Source: Syntrophobacteraceae bacterium (GTDB lineage: Bacteria; Desulfobacterota; Syntrophobacteria; Syntrophobacterales; Syntrophobacteraceae). Taken from it: 50,413 bases of DNA. A program made the translations under genes and the position numbers. The notes below the pieces were generated by a model. That model had not been told where the DNA came from, searched no databases, and saw nothing but the letters and a program-made list of their open reading frames with translations. How positions within the stretch are numbered: the first letter of the stretch is position 1; each line of letters opens with the position of its first letter. Positions 34,288-44,006 of the stretch are shown in pieces. The stretch is from assembly GCA_013314815.1 (NCBI GenBank), contig JABUEY010000011.1, forward strand, positions 1 to 50,413, given 5' to 3'.

Positions 34288-35289
34288 TCAAGGTGCAGGG
34301 GGTGTGATTCTTATCCATTGTTTCAAGTCTGCCGCCTCCCCCTGGAGAAGCGGGTACACGCAGAGGCTGCCCAGGTAATCACGAAGGACCATGGAATCAG
34401 GGCGGATCTCCTCCACGTACTGGGGAACGAGAGGAATCTTTCCATGGCCTCCGGGGAGGTCCACTACAAAGTGGGGCATGGCCGGACCCGAGATTCGGTT
34501 GCGAAGGCTTTGCAGCAACCGGATTCCGGTGCTCACCGGCGTGCGGAAATGACTCGTCCCGCGTGTCAGATCCATCTGCATCAGGTGATAAGGGCGTACT
34601 CTTAAGACGAGCAGCCCCTGGAACAACTCCGCCAGCACCCCGCTGTCGTCGTTGACTCCCTTCAGAAGCACCGTCTGGCTGCCCAAGGGAATTCCCGCAT
34701 CGGCGAGCAGAGCACATGCCCGACTCGACTGCGGGTTGATCTCCAGCGGATGATTGAAGTGGATATTGACATAGATGGGGTGGTACTGTTTCAGCATTGC
34801 CGCCAGGTTTTCTGTAATCCGTTCGGGAAGCGCGCAGGGAACCCGAGTGCCGATCCGTACGATCTGCACGTGGCGGATCCTTCTCAGTTCCCGCAAGATG
34901 TTTTCCAGCCTGTGAAAAGGCAGAAGCAAAGGGTCTCCTCCAGAAAGGAGAACATCCTGGACCTGGCGATGCCCCTCGATGTATGCAAGACCCGCCCCAA
35001 ACGATTCATCCGTCATGGGCCTCGGCTTCTCCCATCGCCTCTTCCTCGTGCAGAACCTGCAGTGCAGAGCACATTCATGGGAAACCAGCCAAAGGACCCT
35101 GTTCGGATAGCGGTGCACGAGGTTCGGGACCGGGGAAAGCCTCTCCTCGGCGAGAGGATCCTCGAAGCCGTCCGAATCTTCGAGCTCCGCCGGGTCAGGC
35201 ATCACCTGCCTCCAGATGGGGTCTCCAGGATCGCGGATAAGGCCCGCGTAATGCCTGCTCACCCGAAAAGGATACCTCCGGGCCACCAT
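34288..35289 (-). CDS. KamA/EpmB-family radical SAM lysine aminomutase (short form)
   Basis: 333 residues. The radical SAM cluster motif is C73-x3-C77-x2-C80 (CALHCRFCTRKRRW). The PLP-lysine region is LPGGHGKIPL near residue 285, and the family block SPVPNLVHRYPNRVLWLV is intact. ATG 35289 follows a good AAGGAG site; the frame is open another 324 bp upstream, but that part lacks the usual KamA N-terminal features. Length fits EpmB (which modifies elongation factor P) as well as short KamA. No EF-P or EpmA gene is visible here, so function stays open between lysine 2,3-aminomutase and EF-P modification. Confidence 0.85.
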   Translation of the reverse strand: MVARRYPFRVSRHYAGLIRDPGDPIWRQVMPDPAELEDSDGFEDPLAEERLSPVPNLVHRYPNRVLWLVSHECALHCRFCTRKRRWEKPRPMTDESFGAGLAYIEGHRQVQDVLLSGGDPLLLPFHRLENILRELRRIRHVQIVRIGTRVPCALPERITENLAAMLKQYHPIYVNIHFNHPLEINPQSSRACALLADAGIPLGSQTVLLKGVNDDSGVLAELFQGLLVLRVRPYHLMQMDLTRGTSHFRTPVSTGIRLLQSLRNRISGPAMPHFVVDLPGGHGKIPLVPQYVEEIRPDSMVLRDYLGSLCVYPLLQGEAADLKQWIRITPPAP

Positions 35290-35753
35290 TAGAATCTCCT
35301 TCCCGGAGCACTTCCACTTGTGATCGAGGAAGCCAGGTCCCGTGAACACCTGCCCCGTCGTTTCATCCACTGGATTCCCCCAAGGCGCAAAACCCGCAGC
35401 TTTCCTTTCTCCGTCCAGGAACTCTTCCGTCCTTTTCAGCACCACTGCCGGCCCTTCTCCTTTCCCTTTATCGCCATCACGTCCGACCTCCGAAACCTGT
35501 CCAGCATTACCGGTATTTCGAGTACACTGCAAATCAATTTCGCACGGACTCGCCCTTGATGGATTGTACAATGTTCGTTCCTCGTTTTCCTCCATAACCT
35601 CCCGTACAGGCATCCCGCCGCCGTGTGGGTTTCCCCCGCCGGCCGGCCAAACCCGCCCTTTTCATTTGTAAGCCTTGCCGTTATCGGCTACATTTCACAT
35701 CCCGATATACCGATACTGCGGGGTCAACATCCGCCAACTCCGGGGTCTTTTTC
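35290..35753. other. Divergent gap between aminomutase and permease
   Basis: About 464 bp. An open frame continues upstream from the aminomutase to 35613, with a mixed, charged translation and no ribosome site at its first ATG. I consider it non-coding, but a longer aminomutase cannot be excluded. No clear promoter seen. Confidence 0.4.
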
Positions 35754-36995
35754 ATGAACAACTGGATCAGGGTTTACGGCAACAGGCGGGTCCTGAGCAT
35801 GCTCGGGCTCGGCTTTTCATCCGGCCTCCCTCTCGCACTCACGGGTTCCACGCTGCAGGCCTGGATGACAACCGAAAATGTCGACCTTCGCATCATCGGG
35901 ATCTTTTCCCTTGTGGGTCTTCCCTACACCATCAAGGTCCTCTGGGCACCTTTCATGGACCGCTTCAGCCCGCCCTGGATGGGGCGCCGCCGAGGATGGA
36001 TCGTCATCACGCAGATCCTTCTTGCCGCAGGCATCATGGCCATCGGGCTCAACTCCCCTTCGTCCCTGCCATGGCTGACCGCCTTTCTAGCGGTCATGAT
36101 CGCCTTTTGCAGCGCGAGCCAGGACATCGTCGTGGATGCGTACCGGGCGGACGTGCTGCGTGAAAAGGAACTGGGAGCAGGAGCAGCCACCACCGTAGTC
36201 GGCTACCGTATCGCACTGCTGGTATCCGGAGCCCTGGCAATGATTCTCTCGGATCATCTGCCCTGGCAGACGGTTTACGCGCTCATGGCAGCCATCATGC
36301 TCGGCAATGTCCTGTTTACCGTCATGGCTCCGGAACCCGCCGAGCGGGTGGTTCCTCCAGGAAGCATCAAGGAAGCCGTCCTGGGGCCACTGGCGGCCTA
36401 TTTTCAGCGCCCGGGGGCGGTGGAGATGCTTGCCTTCGTCATGGTCTACAAGCTCGGAGACGCCATTGCGGGAGCCATGACCACCCCGTTCCTGCTGGAC
36501 ATGGGCTTCACGCGCACCGATGTCGGCACGGTCAACAAGGGTTTCGGGCTGTTCAGCACCATCTTCGGCACCCTTGCAGGAGGCAGCATCATAGCAAAAA
36601 TCGGCATCAACCGCTCCCTGTGGATATTCGCCTTTCTCCAGGCCTTTTCAAACCTGTCTTTCACGGCTTTGGCACTGACGGGCAAGAGCTATCCCGTCAT
36701 GGTGGCGGCGATCGGCATGGAGAATATCACAGGCGGAATGGGCACCGCGGCGTTCATCGCGTTCATGATGAGCCTGTGCGACAAGCGTTTCACGGCAACG
36801 CAATACGCACTGCTTACGAGCTTCATGGCCACAACCCGCATCCTGGCGGGAGTGCCCACGGGCTTCATGGTGCATTCGATGGGATGGGCGACGTTTTATG
36901 CCGTAAGCATACTGGGAGCCGTTCCCGGCATCCTGCTTCTTCCCCGTTTCGCTCCATGGAGGTCCCCTGCTGTGTCGGTTCCACGGACTCCCTAG
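35754..36995 (+). CDS. AmpG-like major facilitator permease
   Basis: 413 residues, about 12 membrane helices. AmpG hallmarks are LGFSSGLPLALTGSTLQAWM at the N-terminus, LPYTIKVLWAPFMDR, GRRRGWI and ASQDIVVDAYRAD. AmpG imports anhydro-muropeptides (GlcNAc-anhMurNAc-peptides) for cell-wall recycling. It is slightly shorter than E. coli AmpG. ATG 35754 begins the first helix (MNNWIRVYGNRRV). No ampD or nagZ lies nearby; the beta-lactamase-fold protein 2 kb upstream is not obviously linked. Confidence 0.9.
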   Translation: MNNWIRVYGNRRVLSMLGLGFSSGLPLALTGSTLQAWMTTENVDLRIIGIFSLVGLPYTIKVLWAPFMDRFSPPWMGRRRGWIVITQILLAAGIMAIGLNSPSSLPWLTAFLAVMIAFCSASQDIVVDAYRADVLREKELGAGAATTVVGYRIALLVSGALAMILSDHLPWQTVYALMAAIMLGNVLFTVMAPEPAERVVPPGSIKEAVLGPLAAYFQRPGAVEMLAFVMVYKLGDAIAGAMTTPFLLDMGFTRTDVGTVNKGFGLFSTIFGTLAGGSIIAKIGINRSLWIFAFLQAFSNLSFTALALTGKSYPVMVAAIGMENITGGMGTAAFIAFMMSLCDKRFTATQYALLTSFMATTRILAGVPTGFMVHSMGWATFYAVSILGAVPGILLLPRFAPWRSPAVSVPRTP

Positions 36996-37143
36996 CACAC
37001 CGCTCGAATCGGCGCCCGATGGAAGCGGCACTTCCCGCAGCCTGCCATCCCGTGCTTCAAGGGAAGCAGCGTTTACAGAAGATTTTCAACAGTCCGCGGA
37101 GATGCGAGCAAAGCCGGGCGGGAGAGAAGTCGCCGGCAGTCGA

Positions 37144-38325
37144 CTATTGAACGAAGTGCTGGTTGCCGATTCGCACACGCCTGAGGCCCGCGCGCCTGGC
37201 GGCTTCGAGACATGCTTCGGCCTGCGCTTTCGACGTACAGGCAAAGTCTTCCATCAGGAATTGTGGAGCAAAGGCAAGCAGGGTATAGGGGATGTCCGGG
37301 TTGAGGCGTGCGATAAAAGATGCGATGTTTCGGATCTCTTCTTCGTCGACATAACCTGGAACGAGGACGGTGCTTGCCACGAGCAGCGGTGGAGTGGGCC
37401 GAAGCGGAATCCATTTCGCCAGGAGCGCAAAATTTTCCAGCACCTGCCTGTTGTCGCATCCGCACAGTGCTTTATGGATGCGCGGATCCCACGCCTTGAG
37501 GTCAATTTTCACACATCCACCCGAGTCCAGAGACATTTTAGCCATTCGCTTCAGCCAGTCGGGGTTCATGCTGCCGTTGGTTTCCCAGCATATGCGCAGA
37601 ATCCGGCCGGGGTTTTCCCTTCGTGCGCGTTCTGAAACAAGAAGAGCATAAGGCAGCTGAGGAGTCGGGTCGCCGCCGAAATAGCAGATGCAGCTCGTCT
37701 GCCGATTCACCGCTCCAGCCACCATATCCACCGGGTGCCAGAGCTGCCTGCTGCTCCCCCGCTTCTTGAAATGCCAGTTCTGGCAGTACAGGCAATTGAA
37801 GTTGCATGCCTCGAAGAAGACCGCAAGGTTATAGTATCCGACTTCCGTTCCCCGGTCGTTCGCATATTCCGGGTAACCGGCTCCCGTCCCTCCCGGGCAA
37901 ACCCAGTCGGCGACGCAGTTTGTCGGAAGCGGATCGTAGTAGCAGGAAACACGGGCCTGAGTCCGGCCGTCCTTCAGCAGGCTTTCTTCACTGCCCTCCC
38001 GAATTCCGCAGTAACCTTTGCCCTGTTCGTCCATCCTGCAGCGGTTGAAACAAAGGTTGCATAAGACGCCGCTTTCCGACCGGGGAGGAACAGGAGGAAG
38101 TTCGAAGATCTCCCTTGACCCGGAGTGTATCGCCTGAATTCGCCCTTCACACTCCTCCCAGCGCCCACGAATACACTCGGGGCAGACCTCGAGGCTTCCC
38201 CCGAGGTCCTTCATCTCTTTGCCGCAGACCAGGCAGATGGCTTCGCTTTTTCTCAATCGCCCACGTCGTTTGATCAGCACGGTTACCTCTACGCCAATAG
38301 CATCGTATCCGGCTTCCCGGTTCAT
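37144..38325 (-). CDS. PflA-like radical SAM protein with N-terminal zinc ribbons
   Basis: About 393 residues. The N-terminus has C31-x2-C34 with C48-x2-C51 (zinc ribbon) and a second cysteine group C89-x2-C92-x3-C96 with C106 (FNRCRMDEQGKGYCGIR). The radical SAM motif is C174-x3-C178-x2-C181 (CNFNCLYCQNW), followed by GGDPTPQLP and CWETNGS. This belongs to the PflA/AmmeMemoRadiSam-related group, whose substrates are mostly unknown. The start is uncertain: ATG 38325 has GGGGGAG nearby, and the frame is open to 38439. Confidence 0.82.
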   Translation of the reverse strand: MNREAGYDAIGVEVTVLIKRRGRLRKSEAICLVCGKEMKDLGGSLEVCPECIRGRWEECEGRIQAIHSGSREIFELPPVPPRSESGVLCNLCFNRCRMDEQGKGYCGIREGSEESLLKDGRTQARVSCYYDPLPTNCVADWVCPGGTGAGYPEYANDRGTEVGYYNLAVFFEACNFNCLYCQNWHFKKRGSSRQLWHPVDMVAGAVNRQTSCICYFGGDPTPQLPYALLVSERARRENPGRILRICWETNGSMNPDWLKRMAKMSLDSGGCVKIDLKAWDPRIHKALCGCDNRQVLENFALLAKWIPLRPTPPLLVASTVLVPGYVDEEEIRNIASFIARLNPDIPYTLLAFAPQFLMEDFACTSKAQAEACLEAARRAGLRRVRIGNQHFVQ

Positions 38326-38712
38326 GCTCCCCCTGGGAAAAAAGAAAGGAACAAACTCGTTGCGCACACTTTCGACAAACCCGCTATCTTCCCCGTTCGG
38401 TTCATATCGGCAGGACTGCAGCCTTTCGGCGCCGAACAACTCACCGCTGAATAAACGACAGGGAGCGTCACTTGTGGCTTGTCACACTCATGGGCAGTTG
38501 ACGGACCGCAGGAGATTCCATGTGAATACTTCCGGGACACCGCTGTCGGTACTACTATAACCTCTCGATCACAAATAGTGGATACCCTGACGAGCACATA
38601 TCTACAGTGAAGCATGAAGCCCGTCCGGCTCTTCGGGCGGCAGACGGTCAACCCGCCTTCCCTCGGACAGCCTTTGGCCGGCACAGGGACGGGTGAAAGC
38701 CGCGCATGTGTT
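38326..38712. other. Gap between radical SAM gene and hypE
   Basis: About 387 bp. The left part could belong to a longer radical SAM protein. The remainder shows no gene, and in particular no hypC-like frame beginning MCLA. No T-tract terminator follows hypE. Confidence 0.45.
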
Positions 38713-39723
38713 TCAGCAGATTCTCGGAAGCTGTTCCCCTCGCAGCATATCCACCAGCCTATGTCCTCCAATCCGTGTTCTGAGAAAAACCCGGCCCGCG
38801 TCATGTTCGACGACTTCACCAATCCTGCACGCCTGTCTGCCCAGCGGATGGGCCCGCATCACGCGAAGCAGCGGTTCCTCGGCATCTGGAGGCACGCATG
38901 CGAGGAGTTTGCCTTCGTTGGCGACGTAAAGCGGGTCCAGTCCCAGGATCTCGCAGGCCCCTGCCACATCGTCGCGGACAGGAAGCGCTTCCTCGAACAG
39001 TCGAATGCCTGCAGCCGATTGTGAGGCAATTTCATTCAAGGTCGTGGCCACGCCTCCTCGAGTCGGATCCCGCAGAACATGGATCCCCGGGAACACCTCG
39101 AGCATGCTGTGTACGAGTCGGTTCAATGCAGCTGAATCGCTCCTGATTTCATTCTCAAAGGCGAGTCCTTCCCTTTTGCACAAGACCGCCATGCCGTGGT
39201 CTCCGATGGTACCGTTGATGAGTACAACATCCCCGGCGCGCGCGTTCCGTCCACTGATATCGATACCGTCCGGCACGATTCCGATACCCGACGTATTGAT
39301 GAAGATCTTGTCCGCCTTGCCTCGATGCACCACCTTGGTGTCCCCGGCAACAATGAAGACTCCGGCCTCGATCGCCGCCTCGGCCATGGACAGAACAATC
39401 ATTCGAAGTGTTTCCAGGGACAGCCCTTCTTCGATGATAAAACCCGCGGTAAGATAGAGAGGCGTGGCACCCCTCATGGCCAGATCGTTGATCGTTCCGT
39501 GAACCGCCAGGCTGCCGATGTTCCCGCCTGGAAAGACGATCGGGTCCACCACGTAGGAATCCGTTGTCACGGCCACACGCCCCGGACCGACACTCACCAG
39601 GGCGCTGTCGTTCATCTCCTCCAGGTATTCATTGCGAAAGGCGCTGACGAAGAGCCCTTCCACCAGTTCGTGAGTGGCCCGTCCTCCACTGCCCTGGTCC
39701 AACTGCACCGTGTCCACATCCAT
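38713..39723 (-). CDS. hypE: Hydrogenase maturation protein HypE
   Basis: 336 residues of the PurM/AIR-synthase-like fold. Family marks are LDQGSGGRATHELV, TTDSYVVDPIVFPGG, GDTKVVHRGKADK and LRDPTRGGVATTLNEIA. The C-terminus ends PRIC, whose cysteine receives the carbamoyl group from HypF and is dehydrated to thiocyanate for the Fe(CN)2CO ligand of [NiFe]-hydrogenase. An internal ATP site is expected. It starts behind GGAGGTGG, about 55 bp after hypD. Last hyp gene of the cluster. Confidence 0.96.
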   Translation of the reverse strand: MDVDTVQLDQGSGGRATHELVEGLFVSAFRNEYLEEMNDSALVSVGPGRVAVTTDSYVVDPIVFPGGNIGSLAVHGTINDLAMRGATPLYLTAGFIIEEGLSLETLRMIVLSMAEAAIEAGVFIVAGDTKVVHRGKADKIFINTSGIGIVPDGIDISGRNARAGDVVLINGTIGDHGMAVLCKREGLAFENEIRSDSAALNRLVHSMLEVFPGIHVLRDPTRGGVATTLNEIASQSAAGIRLFEEALPVRDDVAGACEILGLDPLYVANEGKLLACVPPDAEEPLLRVMRAHPLGRQACRIGEVVEHDAGRVFLRTRIGGHRLVDMLRGEQLPRIC

Positions 39724-39777
39724 TCCCTTCCACCTCCGGTTCCACTCTTTCCAGGCACTTCGATGCCGCGCCGGGAA

Positions 39778-40866
39778 TCAGCCCTGATACCTGTAATAGG
39801 CTCCACAAGTCCCCTCACTCGATACCATGCACGGCCCTTTCGGGTCCCCTGGAGTGCACACCTTCCGGAAGAGGCCGCACTCGGGTGGAGTCATGACTCC
39901 CCGGAGGACTTCTCCGCACTTACACCCGGGGTGCTCCTTCACTTCGATAACCGGCATGGCGAAGCGCTTTACCGCATCGAAGGTGCTCCATTTCTCCCTG
40001 ATCTTCAAACCGCTGCCGGGGATCATCCCCAAACCGCGCCAGGTGGCATCGGCCGGTTCGAAGATTTCATCGATGAGCCGCTGCGCCGCGAGATTGCCTT
40101 CCCATTTGACCGCCCTGCGATACTGGTTGATGACCTTCGCCTCCCGCTTCAAGACCATATCCACCAGCAGGTGAATACTGTGCAGGATGTCCAGGGGCTC
40201 GAACCCGGTCACCACGCAGGGAATGTGATACCTGGACACAACCTCCTCGTAGGCCGCGGCACCGATGATGGTGCTCACATGGCCGGGGCAGATGAACCCG
40301 TCCAGGTTCAGGTCCTTCGAGTCCAGGAGAGCGCGCATGGCGGGAGGCAAAAGCTTGTGAGCCGAGAACACCGAGAAGTTATCTACCCCTTGCGCCGCCG
40401 CCTGCCGGATGGCAGCCGCGACGGTGGGAGCCGTCGTTTCGAAGCCGATGCCAAGGAACACCACCTGTTTCGATGGATTTTCCTCGGCGATCCGCAGGGC
40501 ATCGAGGGTGGCATAGACAACGCGCACATCCGCTCCCCGGCTTCTTTCCCTGTGCAGGGACGACGAGGAACCGGGAACACGGACCAAATCCCCGAAGGTC
40601 GTAATGATCACTTCCGGCTGCCGGGAAAGCCAGATGGACCTGTCGATATCCTCGCTTGCCGTTACGCAAACGGGGCAGCCCGGGCCGCTGATGAGCCGTA
40701 TCCAGTCGGGCAGCAGCTGCCGCATTCCGGACCGGAAAATGGCCACGGTGTGAGTCCCGCAGATCTCCATCAGGCGGATCTGGCGGTCGAAAGGACTCCT
40801 GCGATGCAGGGTCTCGATCAGCGACTTGGCTGCTTCGGGATCGCGGTATTCGTCGAGGTATTCCAT
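39778..40866 (-). CDS. hypD: Hydrogenase maturation protein HypD
   Basis: 362 residues. Conserved blocks are MEICGTHT, SGPGCPVC, GIGFETTAPT and GFEPLDIL. The C-terminal [4Fe-4S] motif runs through HPGCKCGEVLRG, PPECGLF, CTPGDPKGPC and SSEGTC. HypD holds the iron with HypC while CN and CO ligands are attached. ATG 40866 was chosen because AAGGAG stands nine bases before it; the ATG three codons upstream overlaps that site. Gap of about 90 bp to hypF. Confidence 0.96.
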   Translation of the reverse strand: MEYLDEYRDPEAAKSLIETLHRRSPFDRQIRLMEICGTHTVAIFRSGMRQLLPDWIRLISGPGCPVCVTASEDIDRSIWLSRQPEVIITTFGDLVRVPGSSSSLHRERSRGADVRVVYATLDALRIAEENPSKQVVFLGIGFETTAPTVAAAIRQAAAQGVDNFSVFSAHKLLPPAMRALLDSKDLNLDGFICPGHVSTIIGAAAYEEVVSRYHIPCVVTGFEPLDILHSIHLLVDMVLKREAKVINQYRRAVKWEGNLAAQRLIDEIFEPADATWRGLGMIPGSGLKIREKWSTFDAVKRFAMPVIEVKEHPGCKCGEVLRGVMTPPECGLFRKVCTPGDPKGPCMVSSEGTCGAYYRYQG

Positions 40867-40956
40867 GTATCGCATCTCCTTGGAGGCTCACCGGTCGAAG
40901 ACCATGAGGCCGGGGATCATACCTGTCCTTCGTTGCAAGGAAAAGCCACAGCGGTG

Positions 40957-43326
40957 TCAGCCCGGTTTGCCTGAAGCCAGCATCGCGGCACCCACGAATG
41001 CCTGGCCCAGAGCAATGCACGCATCGTTCGCCGGCACTTCGACATGGCTGTAAACATCGAAACCCATGTTCCGCAGGTGCTCCTCGATGTGCTCCAGGAG
41101 AAACGCATTCTGGAATACGCCTCCGCTCAAACCCACCCGCGTGAGCCCCGTTTCCGATGCAATCCGCCGAACCGCCTCCCCCAGCAGATGGACGAGGCCG
41201 TTATGGAAACGGGAAGAAATGATTCCCGGGGAACACCGATTCCTCATATCCTCGACAACTCCCGCGATCATGGGCAGAGGATCCACGATCCATACACCGT
41301 TCTCGCTGCGCACTTCTCCTTCGTACGCCTCCGATCCGGGTACGAGTGCCTGTTCAAGCTCAACGGCCGCCTGGCCTTCGTAGGTCACAACATCCCTCAA
41401 GCCGGCCAGGGATGACACCGCATCGAACAACCTTCCGCACGACGAGGTCAGGGGCGAGTTCACTCCGCGTTCCAGCATTCTCAACAGGACGGACACATTC
41501 CGCGACGGCCATCTTTCAAGGATATCGCTGAAGGCATGTCGAGGATCGGGATCGAGCACCCGGAGAAAGCTCAAAGCCATCCTCCAGGGTTCCCTGACGG
41601 CCGCGTTTCCGCCGGGGAGAGGAACCTGCCGGAAATGACCGAGCCTCTCGAAGTGAGCCCCGTCCACCCGCAGGATTTCACCGCCCCAGATGGTGCCGTC
41701 CGGCCCGAATCCGGTGCCGTCGAGGGCAACGCCGAGGACCGGCCCTTCGAGCTGCCTTTCGGCCATGACCGAGGCAATGTGAGCGTGATGATGCTGAACC
41801 GCGAAGCGCAGGATACCCTTCTGCTGCATCGCCCATTGGGTACTGAGATAATCCGGGTGCAGGTCGTGAACGATGCATTCAGGCTCCACCTCGAGTATGC
41901 GCTCGAGATGCGACAGGGTCAGCTCGAAAGATCGCAGTGTCTCCAGGTTCTCGAGATCACCGATATGCTGGCTGAGAAAAGCTTCACGTCCCCGGGTAAG
42001 GCAGATGGTGTTCTTCAGTTCCGCCCCTGTTCCAAGCACCGCGGGTACAGGTTCGCGCAGGAACACGGGCACCGGCACGTAGCCTCGAGCCCTCCTCATG
42101 GGGCGAGGCATGCCGGCCAGCACGCGTGTCACTGAATCGTCCGTCCGCATGTAGATGTCGCGGTCATGGAACAGAAAGAAGTCTGCGATGCCCTGGAGGC
42201 GTACACGGGCTTCTTCGTTTTCCATCACGATGGGTTCGTCGCTCTGATTGCCGCTTGTCATGACAAGCGAACGGTATTGCGCACCGTCAAAGAGCAGGTA
42301 ATGAAGAGGGGTATAGGGCAGGAAGGCACCCAGATACCGGTTGCGGGGCGCGACACCGGATGCGATGGGGATTCCCTCGGGGTCGTCACGGCGCGTGAGG
42401 AGAACGATGGGCCGCTGAGGGCTCGTCAGGAGGGCCTCCTCCTGCCCGCTCATTCTGCAGTGACACTTCACGCCGTCCACGTCCGCAAACATCACCGCAA
42501 AGGGTTTTTCCTCACGTATCTTGCGCCTTCTCAGGCGCTCGACCGCCTTTTCGTGCGTTGCAGCAACAGCCAGGTGAAATCCTCCCAGGCCTTTAACCGC
42601 AACGATGGCCCCTTCCTCCAACCTGCGTACGGTCCCCCTCAACGCGTCATCTTTCTCGGATATCCTCGCGCCATGGGAATCTTCGAGCCACACCCGCGGT
42701 CCACACCGGCTGCACGCGTTGGGCTGAGCATGAAACCTGCGGTTGGCCGGGTCATGATATTCGGCAAGACAGGGTGAACACATTTCGAACCGGGCCATGG
42801 TCGTCTTGTCCCGGTCATAAGGAATGTCCTGGATGATGGTGTAGCGGGGACCGCAGTTGGTGCAATTGATGAACGGATATCGATGGCGACGGTCGGCTGG
42901 GTCGAAAAGCTCGGCAAGGCAGTCCGCGCACGTACACATGTCGGGAGAAATGAGGGTGGACCGGGATCGGGCCGAACGGCTCTCGACGATCCGAAAGGAT
43001 TCCATGGGCAGGTAGGGCCGCTCCTCGACCTCCATGTGCGTGATTCGCGCAAGGGGAGGCACCTCGACCGGAATGTCCTGCAAGAACTGTTCGATCTGTT
43101 CCGCCCTGCCCGCCACTTCGATCTCGACGCCATCGGACTGGTTGCACACCCATCCGTCAAGCCCGTACCGACCGGCCAGCTGAAAGATGTACGGCCGGAA
43201 GCCGACCCCCTGCACGATTCCACGAATGCGCACAACGGTGCGCCGATTCCGGACATGCGAATCGAAACCCCGGTTCGGATCCCGCTCCGCAGTCGAATTC
43301 GAACGAAAAACCTCTTTCACACTCAT
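40957..43326 (-). CDS. hypF: Carbamoyltransferase HypF
   Basis: 789 residues. Domains in order: acylphosphatase (about 30-115, VRIRGIVQGVGFRPYIFQ), zinc-finger region with repeated CxxC (CTCADC, CTNCGPRYT, CSPCLAEY, CSRCGPRV), YrdC-like carbamoyl-AMP domain (VAVKGLGGFHLA) and Kae1-like C-terminal transferase (VQHHHAHIASV, VALDGTGFG, GLSGGVFQN). It makes carbamoyl-AMP from carbamoyl phosphate and transfers it to HypE. The ATG overlaps the hypB TGA (ATGA), a coupled pair. Full length. Confidence 0.96.
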   Translation of the reverse strand: MSVKEVFRSNSTAERDPNRGFDSHVRNRRTVVRIRGIVQGVGFRPYIFQLAGRYGLDGWVCNQSDGVEIEVAGRAEQIEQFLQDIPVEVPPLARITHMEVEERPYLPMESFRIVESRSARSRSTLISPDMCTCADCLAELFDPADRRHRYPFINCTNCGPRYTIIQDIPYDRDKTTMARFEMCSPCLAEYHDPANRRFHAQPNACSRCGPRVWLEDSHGARISEKDDALRGTVRRLEEGAIVAVKGLGGFHLAVAATHEKAVERLRRRKIREEKPFAVMFADVDGVKCHCRMSGQEEALLTSPQRPIVLLTRRDDPEGIPIASGVAPRNRYLGAFLPYTPLHYLLFDGAQYRSLVMTSGNQSDEPIVMENEEARVRLQGIADFFLFHDRDIYMRTDDSVTRVLAGMPRPMRRARGYVPVPVFLREPVPAVLGTGAELKNTICLTRGREAFLSQHIGDLENLETLRSFELTLSHLERILEVEPECIVHDLHPDYLSTQWAMQQKGILRFAVQHHHAHIASVMAERQLEGPVLGVALDGTGFGPDGTIWGGEILRVDGAHFERLGHFRQVPLPGGNAAVREPWRMALSFLRVLDPDPRHAFSDILERWPSRNVSVLLRMLERGVNSPLTSSCGRLFDAVSSLAGLRDVVTYEGQAAVELEQALVPGSEAYEGEVRSENGVWIVDPLPMIAGVVEDMRNRCSPGIISSRFHNGLVHLLGEAVRRIASETGLTRVGLSGGVFQNAFLLEHIEEHLRNMGFDVYSHVEVPANDACIALGQAFVGAAMLASGKPG

Positions 43327-44006
43327 GCCCGGGCGGAACGTCGGCTCTGGCGTTCTCTCACCTTGCCTTCCAGCCACACAAACCAGGGTTCCAGCCCCTC
43401 GCCGGTGCGGCACGAGATTTCAAACACTTCCTGCCCGCCGTTGAGCTGCCGCGCTCGATCGCGGACCTTGGAAAGGTCGCAGTCGACATAGGGAAGCAGG
43501 TCGATCTTGTTGATGAGCAGAACCGACGAGGTCTGGAACATCAAAGGATACTTGAGAGGCTTCTCGTCCCCTTCGGTAACGCTGAAGATCATGACCTTGT
43601 CATGTTCGCCGAGATTGAATTCAGCCGGGCACACCAGGTTTCCCACATTTTCGATGATGAGAAGATCCACGTGAGCGAGGTCGAGGGAATCCATCGCCTG
43701 CTGAATCATGTTTCCGTCCAGGTGGCATCCCCCGTCCGTATTGATCTGAACCGCCTGAACCCCTTTCTGCTGAATGCGCTCGGCATCATACGAGGTTTGG
43801 ATGTCCCCCTCGATCACCGCCATCTTGATTCGCCCGGAAAGGTGGTCGATGGTTCTTTCCAGGAGCGAGGTCTTTCCCGCACCCGGCGAACTCATCAGGT
43901 TGAACACATAGATTCCCGCTTCGTCGAAGCGCCTGCGGTTCTCGGCGGCGAGTCGTTCGTTGGCCTGCAGAATATTACGTACAATGGGGACCTTAACCTG
44001 CGCCAT
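43323..44006 (-). CDS. hypB: Nickel-insertion GTPase HypB
   Basis: 227 residues. G1 is MSSPGAGKTSLLE and G4 is LLINKIDLLPYV; the GxxCHLD metal region reads DGGCHLDGNM. The N-terminal CCxxCGC nickel site and His-rich stretch of E. coli or rhizobial HypB are absent, so only the GTPase-domain metal site remains. It delivers nickel to hydrogenase large subunit with HypA. ATG 44006 is behind AGGAG and overlaps the end of hypA by 14 bp; an ATG six codons upstream is not supported. Confidence 0.96.
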   Translation of the reverse strand: MAQVKVPIVRNILQANERLAAENRRRFDEAGIYVFNLMSSPGAGKTSLLERTIDHLSGRIKMAVIEGDIQTSYDAERIQQKGVQAVQINTDGGCHLDGNMIQQAMDSLDLAHVDLLIIENVGNLVCPAEFNLGEHDKVMIFSVTEGDEKPLKYPLMFQTSSVLLINKIDLLPYVDCDLSKVRDRARQLNGGQEVFEISCRTGEGLEPWFVWLEGKVRERQSRRSARA

